Positions 35,080 through 44,230 of a DNA stretch of 64,000 nt are shown here, piece after piece. The DNA is from UBA2632 sp964452155 (lineage in GTDB: Bacteria; Bacteroidota; Bacteroidia; Bacteroidales; Dysgonomonadaceae). The notes below the pieces were generated by a model. That model had not been told where the DNA came from. It did no database searches and was given only the letters and a program-made list of their open reading frames with translations. The translations under genes were made by a program, and so were the position numbers. The first letter of the stretch is position 1. The number at the start of each line of letters is the position of its first letter. The stretch is from contig CAYVLC010000001.1 in assembly GCA_964452155.1 (NCBI GenBank), forward strand, positions 1 through 64,000. The letters run 5' to 3'.

Positions 35080-35670
35080 TTATTTTTCTTCTTCTTTTTG
35101 TTGCAGCAAAAAGGCAACTAGCTTTTGCGTTGCTATTGCTCTGTGGCTTAATGTGTTTTTTATCTCTTGGGGTAGTTCTCCAAATGTTTTGTCGTAGCCC
35201 ACGGGTCTAAAGATAGGGTCGTAGCCAAAACCATTGGTACCCTCTTTCTGAGGGACAATCTCTCCACTTATTATTCCCTCAAAGTAGTGCTCTTTTCCGT
35301 TTAGTATAAGAGCGATAACTGTTCTAAATTGAGCACTTCTGTTCTCTTTCTCTTGCAAATCTTGCAGAAGTTTTTGCATGTTATCTTCAGAGTCGCCATT
35401 GGGTCCTGCATACCTCGATGAGTAAATACCGGGAGCACCACTCAATGCCTCCACTTCTAGCCCTGTGTCGTCGGCAAAGCAATCTATGCCATACTTATCT
35501 TTCACAAATTGTGCTTTAATAAGGGCATTCTCTTTTAGGGTGTTGCCTGTTTCGGGTATCTCATCGTGGCAGTTTATGTCTGATAGACTTAAAATGTGTA
35601 ACTGCCCTTTGCTTATTTTTTTTATTTCGTCGAGCTTATGTTCATTGTTTGTTGCAAAAACTATTCTCAT
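35080..35670 (-). CDS. rdgB: Non-canonical purine NTP pyrophosphatase (RdgB/HAM1)
   Basis: Hydrolyses dITP, ITP and XTP to monophosphates, keeping deaminated purines out of DNA and RNA. 196 residues, normal length. Motifs: ATNNEHKLDEI (5-15), FADDTGLEVEAL with the catalytic Asp (about 66-76), APGIYSSRYAG, GTNGFGYDPIF and LSHRAIA near the C-terminus. Placed within 25 bases of both neighbours, so co-transcribed with genes of unrelated function, a common arrangement. Confidence 0.96.
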   Translation of the reverse strand: MRIVFATNNEHKLDEIKKISKGQLHILSLSDINCHDEIPETGNTLKENALIKAQFVKDKYGIDCFADDTGLEVEALSGAPGIYSSRYAGPNGDSEDNMQKLLQDLQEKENRSAQFRTVIALILNGKEHYFEGIISGEIVPQKEGTNGFGYDPIFRPVGYDKTFGELPQEIKNTLSHRAIATQKLVAFLLQQKEEEK

Positions 35671-35695
35671 TATCTTCTTTTGCTATTCTTGTTTC

Positions 35696-36388
35696 CTATT
35701 GGGTTATTTTAGTGATAGGTGTTAGCTTTATTTTTCGGAACTCAACCTCCGATCCTTCGGCCTGAAGTGCAATCTTACCTTTCTGTGCTGTGCAGTCATA
35801 GCCATGGTTTACCAAGGTACTGTTTACCCACACCTTCACTTCGTCGGCCAAACACTCTATCACCATATTGTTCCACTCACCTAAAGGTTTTTCTGTTCCA
35901 TCGGTAAGGTTCTTTATTCTTCGTTCTTTTCCTTCTATTATTCCCCAATCTTCTTTTGGACCTCTGCGCTCTTCCATATTGGGCACAGTTATATCTTCTA
36001 CTATGCACCAGAAATCGCCTGCATTTAGGTGTTCCATTTGTACTTCAAGCGATTTTGGAAACATATCATACAAGGCGCGTGGTGTGGAGGCATGTACCAG
36101 CACACCGCAATTGCCAGGTGTGCCAGCAAACCGATACTCTACTTCCAAACGGTAGTTTTCATACTCTTTATCGGTAATAAGGTGGCCTCTTGGTTCTCCA
36201 AGGCTCACCAGCATGCCTTCACGTACAATAAATGGATTAATGGCATCGGCATTGTTGTCCATCTCTGGAACGTCTGCATACCAACCAGTAAAGTCGGTGC
36301 CGTTAAATAAACTTTCAGCTTTTGGTTGTTTTTCAGTACATCCCCAAAGAAGGAGAAGGGTTGTTATAATGATCAAATTTGTTTTCAT
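35696..36388 (-). CDS. DUF1080 (3-keto-glycoside hydrolase-like) lipoprotein, copy 1
   Basis: 230 residues. Lipobox LLWGC (Cys17). One DUF1080 domain of the concanavalin-like fold (SLFNGTDFTGW, then GVLVHAS, LEVQMEHLNAGDFW, EWNNMVIECLADEVKVWVN, KIALQAEGSEVEFRKI). Family members hydrolyse or cleave 3-keto-disaccharides. Very similar to the next gene upstream (tandem duplicates, roughly 60% identical by eye). Acts at an envelope membrane; export of the 3-keto sugar to the cytoplasmic oxidoreductase would be needed. Confidence 0.9.
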   Translation of the reverse strand: MKTNLIIITTLLLLWGCTEKQPKAESLFNGTDFTGWYADVPEMDNNADAINPFIVREGMLVSLGEPRGHLITDKEYENYRLEVEYRFAGTPGNCGVLVHASTPRALYDMFPKSLEVQMEHLNAGDFWCIVEDITVPNMEERRGPKEDWGIIEGKERRIKNLTDGTEKPLGEWNNMVIECLADEVKVWVNSTLVNHGYDCTAQKGKIALQAEGSEVEFRKIKLTPITKITQ

Positions 36389-36441
36389 TTTGCTTCTATA
36401 GTTTATTATTGAGGAACTCTTGTTGTACTTTCAGGTTGGTT

Positions 36442-37131
36442 TTATTGAGTTATTTTGGTAATGGGAGTCAATTCAACTCTCTTGAACTCAATTTCAACTC
36501 CTTCAGATTGTAGTGCTATCTTGCCCTTACTAGAGGTGCAGTTGTATCCATAATTAACCAAAACGTCATTTAGCCACACTTTCACTTCATCTCCTACACT
36601 TTCAATTACCAGATTATTCCATTCTCCTGCAGGTTTTTCTGCATCAACTAATTTTGGGACGTTGCGTTGTTTGTCTGCCGTAGAGCCCCAGTTTTCTTTT
36701 GGCCCGCGTCTTTCTTCCATATTAGGTACTTCAATGTCTTCCTGAAAGCACCAGAAATCTCCAACATTTTCATGCATCATTTGCACTTCCAATGATTGAG
36801 GAAACAGGTCATTTACAGCACGCAGAGTAGATGAATGCAACATGACACCACCATTGCCAGCTTCTTTCGTAAAACGATATTCTATTTCAAATCGGTAGTT
36901 TTCGTATTCGGCATCAGTAATAATGTGTCCGAGAGGTGTTCCCAAAGTAACTAACATGCCATCTCGAATAATAAATGGATTGACTGCGTCTGCATTTGTG
37001 TCCATCTCTGGTACATCTATATGCCAACCGCTGAGGTCAGTTCCATTGATAAGGCTTTTGCTCTTTGGCTCTTGTTGTGTGCAAGCAGATAGCACAAGGA
37101 GTGAAAATAGGAGGAGTAAGTTAGTTTTCAT
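36442..37131 (-). CDS. DUF1080 (3-keto-glycoside hydrolase-like) lipoprotein, copy 2
   Basis: 229 residues from the ATG at 37131, which opens directly into a lipoprotein signal (LLLFSLLVLSAC); a longer frame from 37197 adds 22 residues without signal character. Same domain as copy 1: SLINGTDLSGW, NGGVMLHSS, LEVQMMHENVGDFWC, EWNNLVIESVGDEVKVWLN. First gene of the four-gene operon, 53 bases from copy 1. The two copies differ in the loop after the conserved GPKE-WG, which may change substrate choice. Confidence 0.9.
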   Translation of the reverse strand: MKTNLLLLFSLLVLSACTQQEPKSKSLINGTDLSGWHIDVPEMDTNADAVNPFIIRDGMLVTLGTPLGHIITDAEYENYRFEIEYRFTKEAGNGGVMLHSSTLRAVNDLFPQSLEVQMMHENVGDFWCFQEDIEVPNMEERRGPKENWGSTADKQRNVPKLVDAEKPAGEWNNLVIESVGDEVKVWLNDVLVNYGYNCTSSKGKIALQSEGVEIEFKRVELTPITKITQ

Positions 37132-37543
37132 AAATGGGTTGTTTTGATATTTATTGTTTTTAAATTTAATTGATTTATTATGAACAAATGAGTGCAACTA
37201 ATGCCGTACTTTGCAGGCAATTGTTTCTTTATTTAAATAAGATACTCTCAGGAGTAATGTGCTGCTTTGCGATTAAATTATAGAAAGAGGGGTTGAAAAC
37301 TATTGCGTGCAACGCCTCCTTTTATAACAGAATTGTAAAGCAACTTGTATTGGTAACAAATATATACAATATCTATCGAAACTGGAAGCTTTTGCTACTA
37401 TTTATAAATAGAATGAATTGCAGGTTTTCGTAAAGGTTGATTTTTGAATTGCTCTTTTCATGCATTTTAGCAAAAGAAATAAATAAGATAAGTGCATGTA
37501 AGATAAGTGCATGTTTTACTCGAGATTCTGAAGTGGGCATTAA
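37132..37543. other. Spacer upstream of the DUF1080 operon
   Basis: No gene. A minus-strand TATATTTG box (plus 37357-37364) may drive the operon with a leader near 220 bases. A 15-bp unit (taagataagtgcatg) is repeated twice in tandem at 37484-37514. Confidence 0.4.
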
Positions 37544-37577
37544 ATAAAAAAACGTCGTAATCAATGATTACGACGTT
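37544..37577 (-). terminator. Terminator after tRNA-Leu
   Basis: Perfect 13-bp palindromic stem (37551-37563 with 37565-37577), followed on minus by a T tract (37544-37550 region). Confidence 0.8.
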
Positions 37578-37605
37578 TGCTCAGAAGGCTTAAAGCTTCA
37601 TGTTG

Positions 37606-37687
37606 TGCGGCTGAAGGGACTCGAACCCCCACGACTCGCGTCACTAGATCCTAAGTCTAGCGCGGCTACCAATTACGCCACAGCCGC
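37606..37687 (-). tRNA. tRNA-Leu (anticodon TAG)
   Basis: 82 bases on the minus strand: acceptor GCGGCTG (5') with CAGCCGC (3') and discriminator A. The anticodon arm is CTAGA-CTTAGGA-TCTAG, giving anticodon TAG (reads CUA and other CUN codons). The long variable arm (TGACGCGAGTCG) is typical of leucine tRNAs; T-loop GGTTCGAGTCC. The 3' CCA is not encoded. Lies between purN and its own terminator. Confidence 0.96.
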
Positions 37688-37795
37688 AAAAAGCGATGCA
37701 AAGATAGTATATTTTTTTTATACCAAACAAATTATGAGTCTTTTTTCTTCAAAAAGCAGAGTTTTTTGTTCTGAAGCTTCAAAAGTCTATTGAAA

Positions 37796-38389
37796 TTAGT
37801 TCTTTTTCAGCAAAAACTCTTCTTCACGAAGTATCACTTCTTCTATTACACGTGGAAAATGAGCATACTCTAGTTGATGTACTTTTGCTGCAACATCTTT
37901 ATAGGTATCTTCGGGAAGGATGGGACATGTTTCTTGAAAAATGATTTTACCATCGTCATACTTTTCATTTACATAGTGTATTGTGATACCAGATTTTGAG
38001 TCGCCCATTTCAATTACTTTTTTGTGCACTCTATCTCCGTACATGCCTTTGCCTCCATGTTTGGGTAAGAGAGCGGGGTGTATATTTATAATTCTATTGG
38101 GGTAGGTTTCTATTAATGTTGCTGGCACTTTCAGCAGAAAGCCTGCCAGAATGATATAGTCTATATTATAGTCTGACAAGAGCTTCAAAAGCTGCGAGCC
38201 TTCTATTATTTCTTCTTTAGTGAAACTGTAAGAGGGTATCTCTAAAGCTTTTGCACGTTGGTGAACGTAAGCATTTTGTTTGTTAGATATTACCAGCGAT
38301 ACATTAATTTGATTACTTTTGTAGAAATACCTGGCAATATTTTCGGCATTTGTGCCGTTACCCGATGAGAAAAGAGCGATATGTGTCAT
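37796..38389 (-). CDS. purN: Phosphoribosylglycinamide formyltransferase
   Basis: Third step of purine synthesis: moves a formyl group from 10-formyltetrahydrofolate to GAR. 197 residues. Visible are the N-terminal phosphate loop IALFSSGNGTNAENI (4-18), the catalytic Asn/His segment RIINIHPALLPKHGGKGMYG and the catalytic Asp region SGITIHYVNEKYDDGKII. Divergent from acpP, an order (purN, acpP-fabF-rnc, pfkA) I know from other Bacteroidales. The tRNA-Leu lies downstream. Confidence 0.95.
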   Translation of the reverse strand: MTHIALFSSGNGTNAENIARYFYKSNQINVSLVISNKQNAYVHQRAKALEIPSYSFTKEEIIEGSQLLKLLSDYNIDYIILAGFLLKVPATLIETYPNRIINIHPALLPKHGGKGMYGDRVHKKVIEMGDSKSGITIHYVNEKYDDGKIIFQETCPILPEDTYKDVAAKVHQLEYAHFPRVIEEVILREEEFLLKKN

Positions 38390-38455
38390 AAAAACTTTGA
38401 TTTTTGCACAAAAAACTCAAAATTGTGCACTTATATTGAAATTGTAAGATGAAAA

Positions 38456-38488
38456 TTTGCGTTATTCAATAAAAAATGATTTACTTTG
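38456..38488 (+). promoter_or_regulatory. Promoter of acpP
   Basis: TTTG (38456-38459), 21 bases, TTACTTTG (38481-38488), one mismatch to TAnnTTTG. Leader about 45 bases. Confidence 0.5.
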
Positions 38489-38539
38489 CATCGCAAAATT
38501 AGGAATAAAAATTTATTTATTTAATTAATATCAAAAATT

Positions 38540-38776
38540 ATGTCTGAAACAGCATCAAGAGTAAAAGCAATTATCGTTGATAAATTAGGCGTTGAAGAAT
38601 CTGAAGTTACCAACGAAGCAAGCTTCACAAACGATTTAGGAGCAGATTCATTAGACACTGTAGAATTGATTATGGAATTTGAAAAAGAATTCAATATTTC
38701 AATTCCAGATGATAAAGCCGAAAAGATTTCGACTGTAGGCGATGCCGTTCTTTATGTAGAAGAGCACGCAAAATAA
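38540..38776 (+). CDS. acpP: Acyl carrier protein
   Basis: 78 residues, acidic, four-helix protein that carries growing fatty acyl chains on a phosphopantetheine arm attached to Ser37 in GADSLDTVEL. Twenty bases before fabF, with which it is co-transcribed, as in many bacteria. Confidence 0.98.
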   Translation: MSETASRVKAIIVDKLGVEESEVTNEASFTNDLGADSLDTVELIMEFEKEFNISIPDDKAEKISTVGDAVLYVEEHAK

Positions 38777-38795
38777 ATATCCATTAAATAATTAT

Positions 38796-40058
38796 ATGGA
38801 ATTAAAAAGAGTAGTAGTAACAGGTCTGGGAGCTCTCACTCCAATTGGCAACAGCGTTGAAGAAACGTGGCAAAATGCCGTTGCGGGTAAAAGTGGCGCC
38901 GGGCCTATTACTTTGTTCGATGCATCATTATTTAAGACGCAATTCGCTTGCGAAGTTAAGAATTTTGATCCACTCGATTTTTTCGATAGAAAAGAAGCAA
39001 GAAAACACGACCGATATTCTCAATTTGCAATTGCTGCCGCAAAAGAAGCAATAGAAGACTCTGGCTTAGATTTCGAAAAGGAAAACTTAGACAGAATTGG
39101 AGTTATTTTTTCGGCAGGTATTGGTGGTATTAAAACCTTTGAAGAGGAAGTAGGAAATTACGCAAAAAACAAAGAAAAGGGGCCTAGATTTAATCCATTT
39201 TTCATTCCGAAAATGATAGCAGATATTGCCACAGGGCATATCTCTATGATTTATGGACTGCGTGGTCCTAACTATGCCACAGTCTCTGCCTGTGCTTCAT
39301 CTACAAACGCCATAGCTGATGCTTACAACCTAATTAGATTGGGCAAAGCAAATGCTTTTGTTACAGGTGGTGCCGAAGCAGCTATAACAGATGCCGGAGT
39401 AGGTGGGTTTAATGCTATGCATGCAATTTCCACTCGCAACGAGTCGCCAGAGACGGCCTCGAGACCTTTTAGTAAAAGTCGCGATGGTTTTGTAATGGGC
39501 GAGGGGGCGGCTTCTCTTATTCTAGAAGAGTACGAGCATGCCAAGGCTCGCGGAGCTAAAATATATGCAGAGGTTTTAGGATCGGGGATGTCTGCCGATG
39601 CTTATCATCTTACTGCCTCGCACCCCGATGGTGTAGGCGCTAAGCTAGTGATGAGAAACGCATTAGAAGATGCAGAAATAGAGCCTCAAGAAATTGATTA
39701 TATCAATGTGCACGGCACTGCTACCCCTGTAGGAGATATTTCGGAAACGAAAGCTATACTAGAAGTTTTTGGTGAACATGCATATAATTTGAATATAAGT
39801 TCAACTAAATCTATGACTGGTCATTTGCTTGGTGCAGCTGGAGCAATTGAAGCTCTGTTTTGCGTTTTAGCAATAAGAGATCAAGTTGTGCCTCCAACCA
39901 TCAACTTTGAAGAAGGCGACGAAGATCCAGAAATTGATTATAACCTAAATTTCACATTCAATAAATCGCAGAAAAGAGATATACGCATGGTGCTATCCAA
40001 TACTTTTGGATTTGGTGGCCATAATGCAAGCGTTATTTTCAAGAAATACACAGACTAA
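38796..40058 (+). CDS. fabF: Beta-ketoacyl-ACP synthase II
   Basis: Elongates acyl-ACP with malonyl-ACP in type II fatty acid synthesis. 420 residues, thiolase fold. Catalytic Cys166 in VSACASST, the two His in VHGTATPVGD and SMTGHLLGAAGA, and the glycine-rich C-terminal NTFGFGGHNASVIF. Operon acpP-fabF-rnc; rnc starts 2 bases after the stop, which suggests translational coupling. Confidence 0.97.
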   Translation: MELKRVVVTGLGALTPIGNSVEETWQNAVAGKSGAGPITLFDASLFKTQFACEVKNFDPLDFFDRKEARKHDRYSQFAIAAAKEAIEDSGLDFEKENLDRIGVIFSAGIGGIKTFEEEVGNYAKNKEKGPRFNPFFIPKMIADIATGHISMIYGLRGPNYATVSACASSTNAIADAYNLIRLGKANAFVTGGAEAAITDAGVGGFNAMHAISTRNESPETASRPFSKSRDGFVMGEGAASLILEEYEHAKARGAKIYAEVLGSGMSADAYHLTASHPDGVGAKLVMRNALEDAEIEPQEIDYINVHGTATPVGDISETKAILEVFGEHAYNLNISSTKSMTGHLLGAAGAIEALFCVLAIRDQVVPPTINFEEGDEDPEIDYNLNFTFNKSQKRDIRMVLSNTFGFGGHNASVIFKKYTD

Positions 40059-40060
40059 AT

Positions 40061-40894
40061 GTGATAAAAAAATTATACAGAAAGATAAGGGCTATTCCTA
40101 GAAAAGGGAAAGAGCCCTATCTTACATTCTATAAGATAGTAGGATTTTATCCTCACGATATCTCTTTATACCAGCAAGCAGTTGCACACAAATCATCTTC
40201 TATACGCTTAAATAACGGTAAGTGGGTAAATAATGAGCGTCTGGAATTTTTGGGCGATGCAATACTTGACGCTATCATAGCGGATATATTGTACAAAGAG
40301 TTCGAAAATAAAAAGGAAGGTTTCCTTACCAACATGCGTTCTCGCATTGTACAACGCGAGACAATGAATAAAATGGCTGTTGAGCTGGGCCTCGAAAATC
40401 TATTAGTAACATCTACTCGCAATGTGGCACACAACACCAATATGTATGGCGATGCCCTTGAAGCACTTATTGCGGCTATTTATTTAGATCAAGGGTACAG
40501 AGTAGCCAAACAATTTGTATTTCAAACTCTTATAGAGAAACATCTCGACTTTGAAGATGTGGTGAAAACCGAGATAGATTTTAAATCAAGACTGATAGAA
40601 TGGGGGCAGAAATACAAACTAGATGTTAGATTTGACCTCATAGATTCTTACTATGACAATGAACACAATCCGATATTTCATTCAAGTGTTTTGATAGCAA
40701 ATATTGAATCGGGTATTGGTGTTGGATATTCAAAAAAAGAATCACATCAGAAAGCTGCCGAAAAAGCACTTAAACTTATTGACGAAGACATAGATTTTCA
40801 GAACAAACTATTGAGTACAGCAGACACGAAAGAGTCTTCGGAAAATGACAAGGATGTAATAGTTGTACCTGTTAAGAGCGACGATCCAGTATAA
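40061..40894 (+). CDS. rnc: Ribonuclease III
   Basis: Cuts double-stranded RNA, mainly rRNA precursors. 277 residues. Start codon is GTG at 40061, two bases after the fabF stop; no ATG fits because the nearest is followed at once by a stop. The nuclease signature NERLEFLGDAILD is at 58-70, with the second acidic cluster in YGDALEALIAAIYLD (about 127-141), then a dsRNA-binding domain (about 170-245, IGVGYSKKESHQKAAEKAL). An acidic/polar tail follows. Slightly longer than the 226 residues of E. coli because of N- and C-terminal extensions. Confidence 0.95.
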   Translation: MIKKLYRKIRAIPRKGKEPYLTFYKIVGFYPHDISLYQQAVAHKSSSIRLNNGKWVNNERLEFLGDAILDAIIADILYKEFENKKEGFLTNMRSRIVQRETMNKMAVELGLENLLVTSTRNVAHNTNMYGDALEALIAAIYLDQGYRVAKQFVFQTLIEKHLDFEDVVKTEIDFKSRLIEWGQKYKLDVRFDLIDSYYDNEHNPIFHSSVLIANIESGIGVGYSKKESHQKAAEKALKLIDEDIDFQNKLLSTADTKESSENDKDVIVVPVKSDDPV

Positions 40895-40957
40895 AAAATA
40901 TAAGATGCAAAGATAGCTTCCTGCTTTTGAATCCTTTTCCTTTGCATGTAACAAAAC

Positions 40958-40998
40958 AAGAAAAACTACCTTTCTTTATGAGAAAGGTAGTTTTTCTT
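40958..40998. terminator. Bidirectional terminator between rnc and pfkA
   Basis: Eighteen-bp near-perfect stem (AAGAAAAACTACCTTTCT with its complement) round a five-base loop, A tract on the left arm and T tract on the right. Confidence 0.85.
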
Positions 40999-41058
40999 AT
41001 TTATATACAGATGTATGCATTTATTTACCAACGGTGTCAAATCAATATAACATATAGG

Positions 41059-42084
41059 CTAATCCTCGGCTATTCCAAATGAAATGCCAATTCTCTTACC
41101 TTGAATAATTAAGTTATCGTTTGGTTTTACCAAACGCAATTTACCTGCCACTTCAGATAATGGTACATCACTTATACCACGACCTTTCACAGAAACCATT
41201 CGGCCAAACCTTCCCTCATGAATAAGCTGAGTAGCATGCCCACCCAGCTCTGTTCCAAGTGTTCTATCGAAGGGCGAAGGGGAACCACCTCTTTGAACAT
41301 AGCCTAGCACTGTTTCGCGAGTTTCTATGCCTGTTTCTTTTTCAATGTGATGTGCAAAAAAACTAGCAGGACGCATTTTGCTACCATGTATTTCTACACC
41401 CTCGGCAACTGCTACAATTGAGTAGGGTTTTCCCACTTCAAGACGCTGCTTTATTTTATCAATAACAACTTTCATATTGTATCCCAATTCGGGAAGAATT
41501 ATAATGTCTGCACCACCGGCCATGCCGCTATGAAGTGCTATCCACCCTGCATGGTGTCCCATTGTTTCAATTACCATTACTCTTCGGTGTGAGCTTGCAG
41601 TAGAGTGCAACCTATCTATAGCTTCAGTAGCTATACCAACAGCTGTGTCAAAACCAAACGTTATGTCGGTTCCGTATATATCGTTATCGATAGTTTTTGG
41701 AACACCTACCACATTCAATCCCATTTCAGAAAGCATCCATGTGGTGCGTTGTGTACCGTTGCCACCAATACATACCAAGCAATCAAGCCCTAGTTCATGG
41801 TATGCTTTTTTTATTGTTTTACGATCCTCTTCATCAGGCGATGTAATCATTTTTCGGAATACTTTTTCTCTCGCTGTACCTAGAATAGTTCCACCAAGAT
41901 TTAGAATTCCTGAGAGAGAGCGCTCTGTAAGTGTGGAAGTGTCTTTGTGTAATAATCCTGAAAAGCCATTGTGAATGCCAATCACTTCCATGCCGTAATG
42001 ATTGATTGCTGTTTTACCAACTCCTCTGATGGTTGCATTTATGCCGGGGCAGTCGCCACCTGATGTAAGAATTCCGATTTTCAT
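41059..42084 (-). CDS. pfkA: 6-phosphofructokinase
   Basis: Phosphorylates fructose 6-phosphate in glycolysis. 341 residues. Motifs: GILTSGGDCPGINA (4-17), GGNGTQ at 107-112, PKTIDND at 129-135 with catalytic Asp133, and RGGSPSPFDR later. The donor-site pair equals Gly104 and Lys124 in E. coli numbering (Gly110, Lys130 here). This mix belongs to the group III enzymes, some ATP- and some pyrophosphate-dependent, so the donor cannot be settled. Asn109 replaces the usual magnesium-binding Asp103 of GGDGS. Ends at the terminator shared with rnc. Confidence 0.92.
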   Translation of the reverse strand: MKIGILTSGGDCPGINATIRGVGKTAINHYGMEVIGIHNGFSGLLHKDTSTLTERSLSGILNLGGTILGTAREKVFRKMITSPDEEDRKTIKKAYHELGLDCLVCIGGNGTQRTTWMLSEMGLNVVGVPKTIDNDIYGTDITFGFDTAVGIATEAIDRLHSTASSHRRVMVIETMGHHAGWIALHSGMAGGADIIILPELGYNMKVVIDKIKQRLEVGKPYSIVAVAEGVEIHGSKMRPASFFAHHIEKETGIETRETVLGYVQRGGSPSPFDRTLGTELGGHATQLIHEGRFGRMVSVKGRGISDVPLSEVAGKLRLVKPNDNLIIQGKRIGISFGIAED

Positions 42085-42197
42085 GTGATTATATTTTAAT
42101 AATTATTGATTATTTACAAAGTAAATAAATAAAATGATTATATAAAAGTTTTTAGGCCTTTTGATGTTCCTTGATGTCAATTTTACCCAAAGCTGCA

Positions 42198-43328
42198 TTA
42201 CTTAGAATGAAGATCATAGATTAATTTTGCTGCTTTTTTAGAAGCATTTTCTGTGCCTATGATTTCTTGAATCTTTTGATATTCGCTTAGCATATTTTGT
42301 CTATACTCAGCATCGAAGAGCAGCATTTCGGTTTCGTCGTGAATGTTTTCCACAGTAAAAAACTTTGCAAATAGCTCTCGTACTACTTCTTTGCCAGCAA
42401 TTAGATTTACCAACGAAATGTAGGGTGTATGTAATAGATTTTTGAATCCCCAATAAGCAATTTTTGGCATTGGAGTTTTGTAGCACACCACTTGTGGTAC
42501 ATTTAGCAAAGCAGTTTCTAGGGTTGCAGTTCCTGATGTTACTAGGGCTACATTTGCTTGTGTGAGTATGTTATAGGTTTGACCAAATATTAGTGTTGCA
42601 TTCCTCTCGGAAAGACTTTTATTGTAAAACTCTTTCTCGATTCCTGGAGCTCCTGCTACAACCACCTGGTGGCTTTTGAATACTTCAATTGCATCTAACA
42701 TAGATGGCAGATTGTCTTCTATCTCTTGCTTTCTGCTTCCTGCTAATATGGCAATAATAGGTTTGTTTGACAGATCATTTAATTTTACAAACTCTTGGAA
42801 AGTTTGTTTACTATCTTTTCTTTTTCTTATTGCATCAACAGTTGGGTTGCCTACATAATGGACCGGATAGTTATGTTTTTTATAGAAGTCAACCTCAAAT
42901 GGCAGTATGCAAAGCATCTGATCTACGTATTTCTTGAATGCTTTGATACGATATTCTTTCCATGCCCAAATTTTTGGAGATATGTAGTAGGCAACCGGTA
43001 TGGTAGTATTGAGCTTTAGATACTTTGCAATTTTTAAATTAAATCCAGGGTAGTCAACAAGAATCACTACATCGGGTGAGAACCTTACAATGTCCTTTTT
43101 ACAAATCTCAAGGTTGCGTAAAATGGTTTTAAGATTTAGCAATACCGGAATAAAGCCCATATAGGCAAGCTCTCGATAATGTTTTACCAATGTTCCTCCA
43201 ACCTGTTGCATTAGGTCGCCGCCAAAAAAACGAAAATCAGCATTTTCATCTTTTTCTTTTATTGCTTGCATCAAGTTTGATGCATGCAAATCTCCGGAAG
43301 CTTCTCCTACAATAAGATAATATTTCAT
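42198..43328 (-). CDS. lpxB: Lipid-A-disaccharide synthase
   Basis: Joins UDP-2,3-diacylglucosamine and lipid X to make the lipid A disaccharide; peripheral inner-membrane enzyme, GT19. 376 residues, normal length. Characteristic N-terminus IVGEASGDLHASNLM, ELAYMGFIPVL, YPGFNLKIAKYL, SPKIWAWKEYRI and later the GT-B half (ILAGSRKQEIEDNLP, VTSGTATLETAL). Fifty bases after surE; surE-lpxB is a frequent pair in Bacteroidota. Confirms a Gram-negative, LPS-making host. Confidence 0.96.
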   Translation of the reverse strand: MKYYLIVGEASGDLHASNLMQAIKEKDENADFRFFGGDLMQQVGGTLVKHYRELAYMGFIPVLLNLKTILRNLEICKKDIVRFSPDVVILVDYPGFNLKIAKYLKLNTTIPVAYYISPKIWAWKEYRIKAFKKYVDQMLCILPFEVDFYKKHNYPVHYVGNPTVDAIRKRKDSKQTFQEFVKLNDLSNKPIIAILAGSRKQEIEDNLPSMLDAIEVFKSHQVVVAGAPGIEKEFYNKSLSERNATLIFGQTYNILTQANVALVTSGTATLETALLNVPQVVCYKTPMPKIAYWGFKNLLHTPYISLVNLIAGKEVVRELFAKFFTVENIHDETEMLLFDAEYRQNMLSEYQKIQEIIGTENASKKAAKLIYDLHSK

Positions 43329-43378
43329 AGGTGTTCAGATTTTCACTAAAAGTTTGTTCAATGTGCAAAAGATCAATT

Positions 43379-44158
43379 TTAATCAGTAGTAATATCTTGT
43401 TCCCAATGCTTTAGTTGGTCTATTGTTTTATAATGAGTCATATCTATTTTTACTGGAACTACTGCAGCATATCCATTCGTTAAAGCCCACTCGTCGCTAT
43501 TCTTGTTTTCTTCTTCCCAATTATCAAAATATCCTCGCAACCAAAATACATCTCTTTGTGCAGCATCTTTAGATGCGTAATACTCATTGCTCCATTTGCC
43601 TTTTGTTTGAGAGGCCATCCGGACACCTTTGACCTCCCCTTTTGGTACATTTACATTTAAGCAAACCCCTTTTGGTAGTTTTTCTTTCCATACTTTTTCA
43701 GCAATTTTAGTTGCTATTTCACCACTTAGAGAGAAGTCTGCCTCAGGGCCAAAGTCGCACAAGGAGATACCCACCGAGGGTATTCCAAAAATGCAACCCT
43801 CTATGGCAGCTCCCATTGTACCTGAATAAAGTACGCTAATGGCAGCATTTGATCCATGATTGATTCCCGAGAAAATCATATCGGGTTTTTTATCTAATAC
43901 ATTCATTGCCAGTTTCACACAATCTACAGGGGTGCCATTGCAAACGTAAGTAGTAACATTGTCTTCTTCTTTGTATAAAAAATAGCGCAATGGATTGATT
44001 GATGTAATAGCACTTGACATACCCGATTGGGGTTGGTCTGGTGCAAAAACTATAATATCTGCTATGTCTTTAAGATAGGCAGTAAGTGTGCGTATTCCTT
44101 TTGCTCTAAATCCATCATCGTTTGTGATAAGGATGAGTGGTTTTGTATTTTTGTCCAT
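43379..44158 (-). CDS. surE: 5'/3'-nucleotidase SurE
   Basis: Metal-dependent phosphatase acting on nucleoside monophosphates under stress. 259 residues. N-terminal metal ligands in ITNDDGFRAKGI (Asp14, Asp15), FAPDQPQSGMSSAI, and the core GINHGSNAAISVLYSGTMGAAIEG. First gene of the surE-lpxB unit; a minus-strand TATTTTTG box (plus 44181-44188) lies about 25 bases upstream. Confidence 0.95.
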   Translation of the reverse strand: MDKNTKPLILITNDDGFRAKGIRTLTAYLKDIADIIVFAPDQPQSGMSSAITSINPLRYFLYKEEDNVTTYVCNGTPVDCVKLAMNVLDKKPDMIFSGINHGSNAAISVLYSGTMGAAIEGCIFGIPSVGISLCDFGPEADFSLSGEIATKIAEKVWKEKLPKGVCLNVNVPKGEVKGVRMASQTKGKWSNEYYASKDAAQRDVFWLRGYFDNWEEENKNSDEWALTNGYAAVVPVKIDMTHYKTIDQLKHWEQDITTD

Positions 44159-44230
44159 AATTTATAAATTTCAATTTATACAAAAATAGTAATTTATACT
44201 CAGCTTACTTTGTCTGTAAGTGTTATATAT

